From: Gemmatimonadota bacterium
GTDB lineage: Bacteria > JAAXHH01
Reading direction: 5' to 3'
DNA length: 40,736 bases
Assembly (NCBI GenBank): GCA_026705925.1
Contig: JAPOZT010000021.1
Location: 1 to 40,736, forward strand
The position numbers were made by a program, and so were the translations under genes. This document shows, one piece after another, positions 1 through 9,164 of this stretch. Position 1 is the stretch's first letter. Every line of letters begins with the position of its first letter. Below the pieces are notes generated by a model that made no database searches, had not been told where the DNA came from, and worked only from the letters and a program-made list of their open reading frames with translations.

Positions 1-2
1 AG

Positions 3-563
3 AACCTGACGATCCGCGCGCCGATCACGGGACTCCTGTCCTCGCTCATCGCCGAAGTGGGCGAGTCCAAGCCCGGCGGCGACCGGCTGGGGCAGATCGA
101 CGTGGAGGACGAGTTCAAGGTGCGCGCGGCCATCGACGAGCATTACATCGCCCGCATCCGCTCGGGGCAGGCCGGTTCCTTCGACTTCGCGGGCGGGACC
201 TACGACCTGGTGATCAGCCGGGTGTACCCCGAGGTGATCGAGGGGCAGTTCGAGGCGGACATGGTGTTCCCCGAAGGGATGCCCGAGGGGCTCCGCCGCG
301 GGCAGACGCTGCAGGTGCGGATCGCGCTGGGCGAACTGGCCGACGCCATGCAGGTGCCCCGGGGCGGGTTCTACCAGAAGACGGGCGGGCGCTGGATCTA
401 CGTGCTGGATGAAGCGGGCGAGTACGCCGTGCGGCGGCAGATCCGGCTTGGCCGCCAGAACAGCCAGTACTTCGAGGTCCTCGAAGGCCTCGAAGAGGGC
501 GAAACGGTCATCACGTCCATGTACGACAACTTCGGCGACATGGAACGGCTGGTGTTACAGTAG
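3..563 (+). CDS. HlyD/MacA-type efflux periplasmic adaptor, C-terminal part
   Basis: The reading frame is open from the window edge, so the 5' end is missing; about 186 residues are present. The first visible residues (NLTIRAPITGLLSSL) are the typical lipoyl/beta-barrel junction of membrane-fusion proteins. They are followed by a barrel region and a C-terminal GxxxGxxVI element (LEEGETVITSMY). Such adaptors sit in the periplasm and link an inner-membrane ABC or RND pump to an outer-membrane channel. The gene lies 68 nt upstream of an ABC ATPase on the same strand, which suggests a MacA/MacB-like or related export system. The permease is not in the window. An internal GTG at 57 could be mistaken for a start, but the homologous sequence continues upstream of it. 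The substrate cannot be told. Confidence 0.85.
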   Translation, partial: NLTIRAPITGLLSSLIAEVGESKPGGDRLGQIDVEDEFKVRAAIDEHYIARIRSGQAGSFDFAGGTYDLVISRVYPEVIEGQFEADMVFPEGMPEGLRRGQTLQVRIALGELADAMQVPRGGFYQKTGGRWIYVLDEAGEYAVRRQIRLGRQNSQYFEVLEGLEEGETVITSMYDNFGDMERLVLQ

Positions 564-631
564 CGGGAACGGACGCCACCTGCGCCGGGCTCGCCCGGAG
601 CCGGAGCATCATCACACTACGGGAGCAAACC

Positions 632-1306
<675 letters not shown>

Positions 1307-1313
1307 GCGAAAC

Positions 1314-3170
1314 CTACCGGGTGGTCAGCCAGTCCCAGAAGCCGGCGGGTTCCTTTTTCGGGACCGCATCCTGGACGTCTTCCGATATATACAGGGTCGG
1401 CATCAGGTTAAGCATCTGGTTGCCCCGCCACGCCCTGTACCCCCACTTGTTGGTCTCCAGCGCCGCGCCGCGCACGTAGGGCCGCCACATTTCATTGATC
1501 AGGGTGTGCCAGAGGAACACGCCGCCCACGTCGCGGACCAGGATTTCCTCGGCTTCCTGGTATAAAGCGTTGCGCCGGTCCGGATCTCCCACCAGCACGT
1601 TCGCCCTAAGCACCAGATCTTCGAACCGTTCGTTGTACCAGGGATGTCTGCCGTTCGACAGCCACAGCGTGAGCAGGTTGCTGGCATCGACGTAGTCATA
1701 CCGATAGGGAATGAGCGCCAGGGTGAGTTCCTTGGCGTTCATCGTTTCCGTAAACACCTTCCTTTCCACGTTCCGCACCCCGACTTCGATATTCAGATTC
1801 TGCTTCAGCATGGCCTGGACCGCTTCGGCGGCCGTATTGATCACGATGGGTTCCCCCCGCAGCCAAATACTCACGACCGGGAATCCCGCACCATCGGGAT
1901 AACCCGCTTGCGCCAGGAGGTTACGCGCCATTTCCGGATCGTAGGCCTGGATGGCAGCCAGCGCTTCGGAGTTGGCCGCGGGAAACCCCGGCGGCGACAT
2001 GGCGGCGGCCGGCAACGCGATGTCCCGCAGGGCCGAACTCATGAGCGAAGCCTGGTCGACGGCGTGGCTGAAGGCCCGGCGCACCCGCCGGTCGTTGAAG
2101 GGCGGATTGTAGGTATCCATCAGCAGATAGAAGGTCTGGAAATCCACGTAGGTGTTCAGGTGGTCCTTGAGCGCCGGATTGGATTTGACGCGGTTGATTT
2201 CGGCCTGGTTGCTCAGCACGATGTAGTCGACTTCGCCGGCTTCGTAGGCGGCGAGGTAGGGCGGTTGGGCGGCGGCATTGAAAAGCTGCGCCGTGATGCG
2301 TTCCAGGAAGGGCTTGTTAGGACCCCGGTACGTGGGGCTCGGTTCGAGGACGATGCGGTCGTTAATCGTCCATTCCTTGAGCCGGTAGGGACCGCTGCCC
2401 ATGTGGGTCTCGGCCCGGGTCGACCAGGTCGGGCCGTATTTCTCGAACAGGTGGGTGGGGGTCACCCAGCTGTAATTCAGCAGCTCGGGTGCGTAGGGCG
2501 TCGGCTGGGTTGTGGTGAAGGCGATGGTGTGCTCGTCCAGCGCTTCGACGCCCAGTGAGTCCATTGGCATCCGGCCGGCCACGACTTCTCCCCAGTTTTT
2601 GATGGGACGGTAGTACCACTCGAAATCGAAACCGGTCTTTGGATCGGCCCAGCGATGGAACGACGACTCGTAATCGTAGGCCGTCACGGGACGGCCGTCG
2701 CCGAATATCAGATCCTGTTGCAGATAAAAGATCCACGTGAGGCCGTCTTCGGAAACTTCCCAGTGGGTCGCCGCGGCGGGAAGCAGGTTGAAGTCCCGGT
2801 CGACCCGGGTCAGCGGCTCGTTCGTAATGGCGAAACCGAAGACCTTCTGGTAAGAAGAGACGGCCCGGTCCATGAACCGGTTGTTGAGCTCAAAGGTCCG
2901 GAGGTGCTGATACTCAGGCGGCGCGGCGTCCGGGGGGAGCGTGACGCCGACGGAGTTGACCCGACCGGACGAGCCGGGCGGATCGGCCGGGTCGGGGGAG
3001 CCGGGTGGTCCAGGAAATCCAGACTGGCCGGGCCACTCAGGCGGCCCAGGTCCATCGGAGGAACCGGGCCACTCAGGCGGCCCAGGCCCATCGGAGGAAA
3101 CGTTCGACGCGAGGGCAACGGCCATCATCAGCAAAGAAGCAGGGAGCAACAGGCAGATCTTCGATCGCAT
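1314..3170 (-). CDS. ABC transporter solute-binding protein, family 5, with Pro/Gly-rich stalk
   Basis: This is a protein of about 618 residues with a signal peptide (hydrophobic core LLLPASLLMMAVALA, likely cut after ALA) and no lipobox Cys. A Pro/Gly/Ser-rich segment of about 45 residues with a 12-residue repeat follows. The rest is a family-5 (oligopeptide/nickel type) binding fold, recognisable from WEVSEDGLTWIFYL, the AYDYESSFHRWADP region and the late FNDRRVRRAFSHAVD stretch. These proteins bind peptides, sugars or other solutes outside the membrane for ABC import. I place the start at the ATG at 3170; an in-frame TTG at 3185 overlaps the stop of the upstream peptidase gene. No cognate permease is adjacent, so the partner is unknown. 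The stalk is unusual for this family. Confidence 0.85.
   Translation of the reverse strand: MRSKICLLLPASLLMMAVALASNVSSDGPGPPEWPGSSDGPGPPEWPGQSGFPGPPGSPDPADPPGSSGRVNSVGVTLPPDAAPPEYQHLRTFELNNRFMDRAVSSYQKVFGFAITNEPLTRVDRDFNLLPAAATHWEVSEDGLTWIFYLQQDLIFGDGRPVTAYDYESSFHRWADPKTGFDFEWYYRPIKNWGEVVAGRMPMDSLGVEALDEHTIAFTTTQPTPYAPELLNYSWVTPTHLFEKYGPTWSTRAETHMGSGPYRLKEWTINDRIVLEPSPTYRGPNKPFLERITAQLFNAAAQPPYLAAYEAGEVDYIVLSNQAEINRVKSNPALKDHLNTYVDFQTFYLLMDTYNPPFNDRRVRRAFSHAVDQASLMSSALRDIALPAAAMSPPGFPAANSEALAAIQAYDPEMARNLLAQAGYPDGAGFPVVSIWLRGEPIVINTAAEAVQAMLKQNLNIEVGVRNVERKVFTETMNAKELTLALIPYRYDYVDASNLLTLWLSNGRHPWYNERFEDLVLRANVLVGDPDRRNALYQEAEEILVRDVGGVFLWHTLINEMWRPYVRGAALETNKWGYRAWRGNQMLNLMPTLYISEDVQDAVPKKEPAGFWDWLTTR
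3028..3099 (-). repeat. 36-bp tandem repeat (2 copies) coding the stalk of the binding protein
   Basis: Positions 3028-3063 and 3064-3099 are 36-bp direct copies that differ at one base. In the coding frame each gives a 12-residue Ser-Ser-Asp-Gly-Pro-Gly-Pro-Pro-Glu-Trp-Pro-Gly type unit. More degenerate Gly-Pro-Pro units follow to about 2950. The near identity points to a recent duplication by slippage. Confidence 0.9.
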
Positions 3171-3181
3171 GACTACCCCGT

Positions 3182-4141
3182 TCAACCGTCATTCGGATTT
3201 CGCACCTCGACGGGTTTCTGGTACAGCAAGGCGAGGATCTCGGTGAACTGAAGCGGACTGACACCAACGCCGTCCACGCTCACCGTCCAGTGCAGGTGCG
3301 CAGCGGTCACCCGGCCCGTGGCCCCCGACAGTCCCAGCAACTGTCCGCGGGACACCTCGTCCCCTTCTTCCACATACAGCCGGCTCAGGTGCGAATACCC
3401 GGTGTGGATGCCCATGCCGTGTTCGATGAGGACGTGGTTGCCCGAATAGAACAGGTTCTGCGCCAGCTTGACCACGCCGGACTGGGCGGCGTAGAGTGGC
3501 GTGCCTTCGTAGGCCCGCAGGTCTAGACCGCCGTGAAAGCTTCGAAGCTGTCCGTTGAACACCCGTCGAGTCCCGTACGGACTGGTAATGGTCTTCTTCT
3601 CCACGGGATAACGGAACGTGTCTTCCATCATCACCGTATCCCGTTCCACTACGTACGCCGCGGCGATGATCTTCTGTTCCCGCGCGATGCGCCGGAAGTC
3701 CGTGACCGAGGGCGTGACCCGGCTTTGCGGCACGCCGCGGATCTGTTCCGACCGGTACGGGCCGGCGACGATGGTGAACGGTAGATCCCGATCGAAGACG
3801 CGGTCGCTCTCCGTCCACTCCACGTGCACGGTATCCGGTCCCTGCGCCGCGCGATAGGGAATGCCGATCAGGGCGAATAAAACACCGTCGGGCGCGGTCG
3901 GATGAGGGTACAGGCGATGGATCCGGGTACCCGTCGAAACGGTCAGGTCAGCCGCGCGACTGGCTTCCTCACCGGGATCGTCAGGGATGCACTCCAGCAG
4001 AAGGGTGTGACCGTTCGCCACCCGCTCATCGGAGAGGCGCAGCGAGAAAGCCCGTTCTCCCAGATAGGTCCGTGGTGCGTGGAAGAAGGTCTCGCCACCC
4101 AGGCAGACGGCGGTAAGGGCCAGGGTAAGTACGAAATTCAT
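3182..4141 (-). CDS. M23 family metallopeptidase (LytM-type endopeptidase)
   Basis: This is a 319-residue protein with an N-terminal hydrophobic export signal (NFVLTLALTAVCLG). A beta-rich region of about 160 residues precedes a C-terminal M23 domain. The domain keeps the zinc ligands H203 and D207 (HGGLD) and H284 (HLHW), plus H251 in GYSHL, so it should be catalytically competent. The family cuts peptide cross-links of peptidoglycan in the periplasm. The LysM or coiled-coil modules often found with such enzymes are absent. The stop lies only 11 nt before the preferred start of the solute-binding protein, so the two are probably one transcript. The start is ATG at 4141. A physiological link between the two neighbours is not evident. 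Confidence 0.9.
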   Translation of the reverse strand: MNFVLTLALTAVCLGGETFFHAPRTYLGERAFSLRLSDERVANGHTLLLECIPDDPGEEASRAADLTVSTGTRIHRLYPHPTAPDGVLFALIGIPYRAAQGPDTVHVEWTESDRVFDRDLPFTIVAGPYRSEQIRGVPQSRVTPSVTDFRRIAREQKIIAAAYVVERDTVMMEDTFRYPVEKKTITSPYGTRRVFNGQLRSFHGGLDLRAYEGTPLYAAQSGVVKLAQNLFYSGNHVLIEHGMGIHTGYSHLSRLYVEEGDEVSRGQLLGLSGATGRVTAAHLHWTVSVDGVGVSPLQFTEILALLYQKPVEVRNPNDG

Positions 4142-4214
4142 GGAACAGGGGCTGGAATCCTGGTCGATCCGGGTCGAACCGGATTTACAGAGGGACCGGC
4201 CTCGACGGCATCCC

Positions 4215-4268
4215 CGATCTGGACGACACGACCGATCTGGACGACACGACCGATCTGGACGACGTGAC
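4215..4268. repeat. 18-bp tandem repeat, three copies, intergenic
   Basis: Units 4215-4232 and 4233-4250 (CGATCTGGACGACACGAC) are identical, and 4251-4268 differs at two bases. The array lies between the start of the M23 gene and the end of the LRR lipoprotein gene, so it is in the 5' region of the M23 gene. No gene is credible across it, although the period is a multiple of three. Nothing else was seen in the 246-nt gap apart from the duplicated gene end at 4362-4402. Confidence 0.9.
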
Positions 4269-4361
4269 CGATCCGGGCTATATCCTAATCATAATACCCC
4301 ATTACGCGATTCCCAAAACGGTTTTTTGTACGGGCCGCCGAGCTTCGACAGGCAATCCTGA

Positions 4362-4402
4362 ACCGGGGCTTCGGCGGGCAACCCTCGCTACCGGGGATTC
4401 GG
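4362..4402 (-). repeat. Duplicated gene end of the LRR lipoprotein (13-bp units, period 28)
   Basis: The last codons and stop of the large lipoprotein (4390-4402) recur 28 bp downstream at 4362-4374 with 12 of 13 bases equal. This is a weaker, minus-strand example of the stop-codon duplications seen at several plus-strand gene ends in this window. Confidence 0.5.
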
Positions 4403-7400
4403 ATCCGGAATGCCGCGGCTGACGAGGACTTCGAAATCTCCGTCCGGCAACACGCGCCGGGCGAACGCGGGTGAGGCGCCCTGGTCAGACCAGTCCCGGA
4501 GGATACCCCGGACCGCTCCGGACGTCCGGTCCAGCATGATCGCGGCGGCCGGCCCTCCGCTGCGATCCATCGTCTTCACCCCTTCCGGGCCGAAAAACGC
4601 GATCTGGTGCAATCGATCGAGCCAGTCCGCCCGGACGGGAAGCACGAAGGCGAAAACGCTCCCGTCCCCGTCCGCGACTTCCGCCGCGCCGAAGGACAGC
4701 GCGAACAGCGTGTTCCCCGTTTCGTCTTCACCGGTGAGGCGATACGGACCACCGGTCTCCGGCAGGACGGGCGGAGCTTCGACCACGAAAGCAGGATGGA
4801 GGACGATTTCCCCCAGGTCGTTCACTTCGCCCCACAGCAGCAGGTTGGTCGCGGACGCGGCCCGAGCCGCCGGAACGGGCCTTTCCTCGGATCGCCGATA
4901 TATCAGCGCCTTGACGAAGTGGAAGTCGCTGATCCATCCGGGCGGGCAGTAACTCATCAGGTCGTGATTTTGCGGCGTCACCAGCGATCCAGTCAGGACG
5001 TCGTAGCCCCATGCGCCGGTCGTCCCGTCGACGTAGGGATAGTCGGGGTCCAGTCCGGCCGGGCCGCCGCACGGTGCATGCCTCAGGTTCATGTTGTGAC
5101 CGAGTTCATGAGCTATGGTGTATCCGTCCATTGCCGACACGCCGATACTTCCTGGGATGACGGCGACGCCCACGCGTTCGCTGGCGGGGAGGATAGCCAT
5201 ATAGTGCCCACGGGCGCCGTCCAGGATGCGAACCACAAAGACCTCGATCAGCATCGATATGGTGTTTTTTGCCTCGGATTTCACCGAAGTCCACACGGGT
5301 TCGCGCACGTTCAGTTGGAAATCACCTACCGGCAACGTTTCCCGGGTCATCCTGAACAGTTCGTCATTAGGAGACAGGCCCGCGGCGTAGTCCGCGAGCG
5401 TCCAATCCGGATTCCACGTCCACAGAAACGGGACCAGGGTAAGGTCGAGGGGCGGCACCTCCGTCACCTCCAGGGCCAGCCGTCCCGCAGGCGGCAGGCG
5501 GCGACCGGCGTCCGATGCGGAATCCGGAAGACTGCCGGGGTTGATTTCTATCACCATTTCCAGGCCCGGCCGAACGACATAGGCCGGAATATGAGCGTTG
5601 GATGACGCCGTGAGGTCTCCCTCCTCCGGACGGTCCGGCAGTCTGTCGTCTCCGCCCGGAATCTCTGCCGTGTACACCGGAAGATTGTTCTGGAAGAACG
5701 TAGCGCGTACTGGTGGCCGTCTCGCGTCGGCCATGCCGCCGTTCGTCACGAAGACACGCAGGAGCGCGGGCTTGCCGGCAACCAGCGGCACCGGGTTTTC
5801 GAGGGACTGCACCGCCTGCGTGAGATACGCCGACGCAACGCGCGGGACGACGTCGCCGCAGTTTGAAACGCGCCGTTCATCTATATCCTGCAACCATGTC
5901 TGGGTCTCGATGTCCCGGGTCGCGCAAAGTCCCGTGCCGGCCAGCAGCAGGGAGGCCAGGTCAAGGCCTAAGAATGCGCGCGGCAACGGCCCCGACAGTT
6001 CGGCATTGTGGGAGAGACTCAGCGTCCGCAGCATCCCGAGCGCGCCAAGTTCGGACGGAACCGGTCCGCTCAGGCGATTCGACGCCAGGCGCAGCGTGAC
6101 GAGGTTTGTCAGTTGTCCCAGTTCGGGTGGAACGGGACCTGCCAGCCCGTTGGTGGAAAGGTTCAGTTCCTCGAGATTCGACAATCTTCCGAGTTCGGAT
6201 GGAACGGGACCTGTCAATGCATTGGTGGAGAGATCCAGTTCTTCGAGACTTGCCAGCTGTCCCAGTTCCGGGGGAACGGGGCCCGTCAGCCCGTTTCTAG
6301 CGAGGTCGAGGGCGACGAGGTTTCGGAGTTGCCCCAGTTCGGTTGGAACGGGGCCCGTCAGCCCATTGACGGAGAGGTTGAGGACGGAGAGCGCTGCAAG
6401 TCCTGCCAGTTCGTTTGGAACGGGGCCCGTAAACTCGTTGGAAGAGAGCGTGAGTCGCTCGAGGCTGCGGAGGTTGCCCAATTCCGGAGGAAGGGGTCCA
6501 TGTAACCGGTTGAGCCCGAGATCGAGGACGGTGAGTCGGTCGAGTCGTCCCAGTTCGGTTGGAACGGACCCGGTCAACCCGTTTGCGGAGAGATCGAGGA
6601 CGGAGAGGTTGTCCAGTTGTCCCAGTTCCGGCGGAATGGGGCCCGTCAGCAGGTTCACCGAGAAATCCAACGCGGCGAGTCGATCAAGGCGCGCGAGTTC
6701 GGGTGGAATGTGCCCCGTCAGGCCGTTGCCGATAAGACGCAACGTTTCCAATCGGTCCATCAGCGACAGTTCCTGAGGCAGCCGCCCCTTGAGGTTATTG
6801 TACCCCAGGTCGAGGGAGATCACATGCCCTTCGTCGTCGGTCTCGACGCCGTACCAGTTTCGCAACGGCGCTTCGCTGAGCCAGTTGGCGGCCTCCTTCC
6901 AGTACGCGCCGCCCGTTTCGCCGTATAGCGTGGTCAACGCCACGCGGTCGGGGTACACGGCGGCGGAACAGCCGTCGACCCTGATGTCCCCGATGGTGGC
7001 CAGCCAGGTTTGATAAGCGGGATCCTGCGGAGCGCAAAGACCCGTACCGCCCAACTTGAGGACCGTCAGGCCGAGACCCACCAGCGACGCCGGCAGCGGT
7101 CCCGTCAGCCCGGCGTTGTTCGACAGGTCCAATATGCTCAGAGACCGGAGATCACCCAGTCGGGACGGCAGCGTTCCCTTGAGATTGTTGCCTGCCAGAT
7201 CCAGGCCCGTTACCTGGCCCATGTCATTGGTTGCGACGCCGTGCCAGGCACTCAGGGGCGCGCCAGTGAGCCAATTGTGCTGTCCGGTCCAGTTCCTCCC
7301 GTCCGCCGCGTTGTACAACGCGACCAGCGCGCTCCGCTCCAGGTCCTCGCAGTTGTCCACTTCAACGTAGGCAATCGCACCTAGCCAGGCCTGGAAGACC

Positions 7401-8500
7401 GCGTCCAGCGGCGCGCACAGGAATGTTCTATCAAGCCTCAGTCTTTCGAGATTGTCGAGATTTGCCATGGCCCGGGGCAACGGTCCATGAGAGAAGTTAT
7501 TGCCCCTGGCGCCGAATTCCCTGAGCCTGACGAGTCGTCCGATTTCGGGGGGTATGCTTCCCGTCAACCGGTTGTAGGAAACCTCCAGCAACTCCAGATT
7601 GGCGAGGCTTCCGATTCCGGGAGGTATGCTGCCGGTCAACCGATTGCCCAGGAGTGAAAGAGATTGGAGCTTTTCCAGTCGGACCAGTTCCGCGGGAAAT
7701 GCGCCTGTCAGGCCGTTGCGGTCGAGCAACAGTTCGATCACCCTTCCTTCGGCGTCCGTCGTCACGCCCTGCCACTCGGCCAGGGGCGCGTCGCTCGACC
7801 AGTTCGTGGAAAGCGTCCATCCCGGTCCGCCGGTGCCGTTGAACAGCGCCATCAGGACTGCGCGGTCCAGCGCGTCTGGTCCAAAGCCCGAGACTGTGAC
7901 GTCAACGCCTGTCGATGTTTCCCCGGTAGAAACTGTGATCCAGGCGTTTCCATTCGACCATGCCTCGAGGTCTCCCAGGGCGTTTACCGAGACGACGAAG
8001 GGATCGCTGCTGGTCCAGAAGAGCCGCGCGTTCGGCACCGGGTTGCCGTTTCGGTCTTTCGCCACCGCGTCCACCCGCAGCGCCCGGTCCGTCTTCGTAA
8101 ACGTCACGCTGGCGGGCGCGACCTCGATGCGGGCGACCGCCTGAGATACCGTGACGGTGGCATTCGCACTGAATACCCCTGTTGCGGCCGTGACGACCGC
8201 GGTACCGTTCTTCCGGGCCGTGACCAGGCCCGTGTCCGTCACGCTGGCCACTTCGGGGTTTCCGCTGGTCCACGTCACGACAGCGTCCGCGATCACCCGA
8301 TCGTTCCCGTCCCGGACCGACGCGGTGAACTGCACGGTCGCACCGATCGCGTCCAGCTCTGCCGCGGCAGGCGATATGCTGATGCCGGCTGCCGCCGGCG
8401 GTCCCGTGGGGCTTTCCCGGCCGCACGACGGTATGACGATGATCGAGAGGACGATGATCAAGAGGACGACAGGAACGACAAGAGAGAGTAGAAACCTCAT
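4388..8500 (-). CDS. Giant lipoprotein: Big2-like, three LRR blocks and metzincin-type protease
   Basis: This is a 1370-residue protein. Residues 1-26 form a lipoprotein signal ending in IPSC (Cys26). Residues of about 35-205 hold Ig-like (Big2) domains with the TVTVS endings usual for them. Residues of about 210-880 hold plant-type leucine-rich repeats in three blocks. Each block opens with a DRxALxxLY...NW...W.GV module (near 210, 385 and 517) and closes with a G-LCA-x-D...WL...C cap. The last block has about 13 repeats of 24 residues. The C-terminal part has HELGHNMNLRH (H1131, E1132, H1135, H1141) and a downstream Met-turn (DLMSYC, M1182), which fits a zinc metzincin. The third-His motif has Asn where Gly is usual. 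Likely role: a surface-anchored binding protein and protease, by inference. Start is ATG at 8500 with only a weak ribosome site. Confidence 0.85.
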   Translation of the reverse strand: MRFLLSLVVPVVLLIIVLSIIVIPSCGRESPTGPPAAAGISISPAAAELDAIGATVQFTASVRDGNDRVIADAVVTWTSGNPEVASVTDTGLVTARKNGTAVVTAATGVFSANATVTVSQAVARIEVAPASVTFTKTDRALRVDAVAKDRNGNPVPNARLFWTSSDPFVVSVNALGDLEAWSNGNAWITVSTGETSTGVDVTVSGFGPDALDRAVLMALFNGTGGPGWTLSTNWSSDAPLAEWQGVTTDAEGRVIELLLDRNGLTGAFPAELVRLEKLQSLSLLGNRLTGSIPPGIGSLANLELLEVSYNRLTGSIPPEIGRLVRLREFGARGNNFSHGPLPRAMANLDNLERLRLDRTFLCAPLDAVFQAWLGAIAYVEVDNCEDLERSALVALYNAADGRNWTGQHNWLTGAPLSAWHGVATNDMGQVTGLDLAGNNLKGTLPSRLGDLRSLSILDLSNNAGLTGPLPASLVGLGLTVLKLGGTGLCAPQDPAYQTWLATIGDIRVDGCSAAVYPDRVALTTLYGETGGAYWKEAANWLSEAPLRNWYGVETDDEGHVISLDLGYNNLKGRLPQELSLMDRLETLRLIGNGLTGHIPPELARLDRLAALDFSVNLLTGPIPPELGQLDNLSVLDLSANGLTGSVPTELGRLDRLTVLDLGLNRLHGPLPPELGNLRSLERLTLSSNEFTGPVPNELAGLAALSVLNLSVNGLTGPVPTELGQLRNLVALDLARNGLTGPVPPELGQLASLEELDLSTNALTGPVPSELGRLSNLEELNLSTNGLAGPVPPELGQLTNLVTLRLASNRLSGPVPSELGALGMLRTLSLSHNAELSGPLPRAFLGLDLASLLLAGTGLCATRDIETQTWLQDIDERRVSNCGDVVPRVASAYLTQAVQSLENPVPLVAGKPALLRVFVTNGGMADARRPPVRATFFQNNLPVYTAEIPGGDDRLPDRPEEGDLTASSNAHIPAYVVRPGLEMVIEINPGSLPDSASDAGRRLPPAGRLALEVTEVPPLDLTLVPFLWTWNPDWTLADYAAGLSPNDELFRMTRETLPVGDFQLNVREPVWTSVKSEAKNTISMLIEVFVVRILDGARGHYMAILPASERVGVAVIPGSIGVSAMDGYTIAHELGHNMNLRHAPCGGPAGLDPDYPYVDGTTGAWGYDVLTGSLVTPQNHDLMSYCPPGWISDFHFVKALIYRRSEERPVPAARAASATNLLLWGEVNDLGEIVLHPAFVVEAPPVLPETGGPYRLTGEDETGNTLFALSFGAAEVADGDGSVFAFVLPVRADWLDRLHQIAFFGPEGVKTMDRSGGPAAAIMLDRTSGAVRGILRDWSDQGASPAFARRVLPDGDFEVLVSRGIPDPNPR
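6031..6816 (-). repeat. 72-bp tandem array coding leucine-rich repeats
   Basis: The third LRR block is a DNA-level tandem array with a 72-bp period (24 residues, consensus LxxLDLSxNxLTGPVPxELG). Short nearly identical stretches recur in each unit. Edges are approximate because the outer units are degenerate. Confidence 0.8.
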
Positions 8501-8699
8501 GGCCCGATTCCATTGCGGAACGTGTCAAGGATGATGCGTGTTACGGCGTTTTCTGATGTTCCTTCGTAACAAGACGTGAATCTGCACACCCGTTTTCAGT
8601 ACACATCAGAAAAGTCGAATAGAAAATCAAGTGGTTTGCGACTCTTTCTATTATAGGGAACGCGGATCATCCGATGTATATTGAATCAACAAAAGGAAA

Positions 8700-8713
8700 C
8701 CCTATAGGGAGGT
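8700..8713 (+). promoter_or_regulatory. Palindrome overlapping a strong ribosome-binding site
   Basis: CCCTATAGGG at 8700-8709 is a perfect 10-bp palindrome. It overlaps the AGGGAGGT ribosome site (8706-8713) that serves the ATG at 8721. It could be an operator or an RNA element; no function is shown. The rest of the 220-nt gap upstream (8501-8720) is AT-rich and holds no gene I can support. Confidence 0.4.
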
Positions 8714-8720
8714 ATGTAAT

Positions 8721-9110
8721 ATGGGTACCACATACGTCAACGTAACGATCCGAAACCCCGCCGAGCCACATCGTAGCTGGACCGGCAAGTTTATGGTCGA
8801 TACCGGGGCATTCGACTCGCTCGTGCCAAGGGAGTGCCTGGAAACGATCGGCCTCAAACCTAGGGGAAGTCGCGACTATTTTCTCGCTGACGGGAATTCG
8901 ATCACGCTGGAAGCGACGGTCGCGGAGATCGAGTTCGAAGGGGTGATCGTCGGCGGTACCATAGCGTATGGCCCGGAAGGGACGGAACCGCTGCTTGGCG
9001 TTACCGCCCTGGAATCCGGCGGTTTCGAGATCGACCCGCGCAATGAGAGGCTGAAGCGGCTCCCGGGTGTAATGATGAAGCGCAAGCATGCGCGTCGCGA
9101 GGCCGCATGA
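8721..9110 (+). CDS. Small clan AA (retropepsin-like) aspartic protease
   Basis: This 129-residue protein carries the aspartic protease signature VDTGA (catalytic Asp27). It is followed by a flap-like region (YFLADGNSITLEATVAEIEF) and the hydrophobic LLGVTALESGGFEID end typical of bacterial single-domain retropepsin-like proteins. Such proteins act as dimers, because each chain supplies one Asp. There is no signal peptide, so a cytoplasmic location is likely. The ATG at 8721 has a strong AGGGAGGT site 7 nt upstream. The C-terminus (MKRKHARREAA) is basic and lies inside a 24-bp tandem repeat that also covers the stop codon. It is not clearly in an operon. The substrate is unknown. Confidence 0.85.
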   Translation: MGTTYVNVTIRNPAEPHRSWTGKFMVDTGAFDSLVPRECLETIGLKPRGSRDYFLADGNSITLEATVAEIEFEGVIVGGTIAYGPEGTEPLLGVTALESGGFEIDPRNERLKRLPGVMMKRKHARREAA

Positions 9111-9164
9111 CTGGGGCGTCGCAAGACCGACTGATTGGCGCGTCGCAACGCCGCCCGATCGCAC
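9093..9164 (+). repeat. 24-bp tandem repeat (3 copies) spanning the stop codon
   Basis: Units 9093-9116, 9117-9140 and 9141-9164 all begin CGTCGC. The protease stop TGA (9108-9110) lies at offset 15 of unit 1, and TGA recurs at the same offset in unit 2 (9132-9134). The period is a multiple of three. The array ends exactly where the convergent PhyH gene ends (9165). Confidence 0.85.

Noticed and set aside
1644..2558. 304-codon plus-strand frame
   Set aside because: Antisense to the solute-binding protein and without recognisable domains.
4140..4361. 73-codon plus-strand frame over the 18-bp repeats
   Set aside because: The Arg/His-rich repeat peptide is a product of the repeat, with no ribosome site or family.
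4607..6776. Long plus-strand frames opposite the LRR lipoprotein
   Set aside because: Their repeat pattern is the mirror of the LRR array on the minus strand; no independent family or ribosome site.
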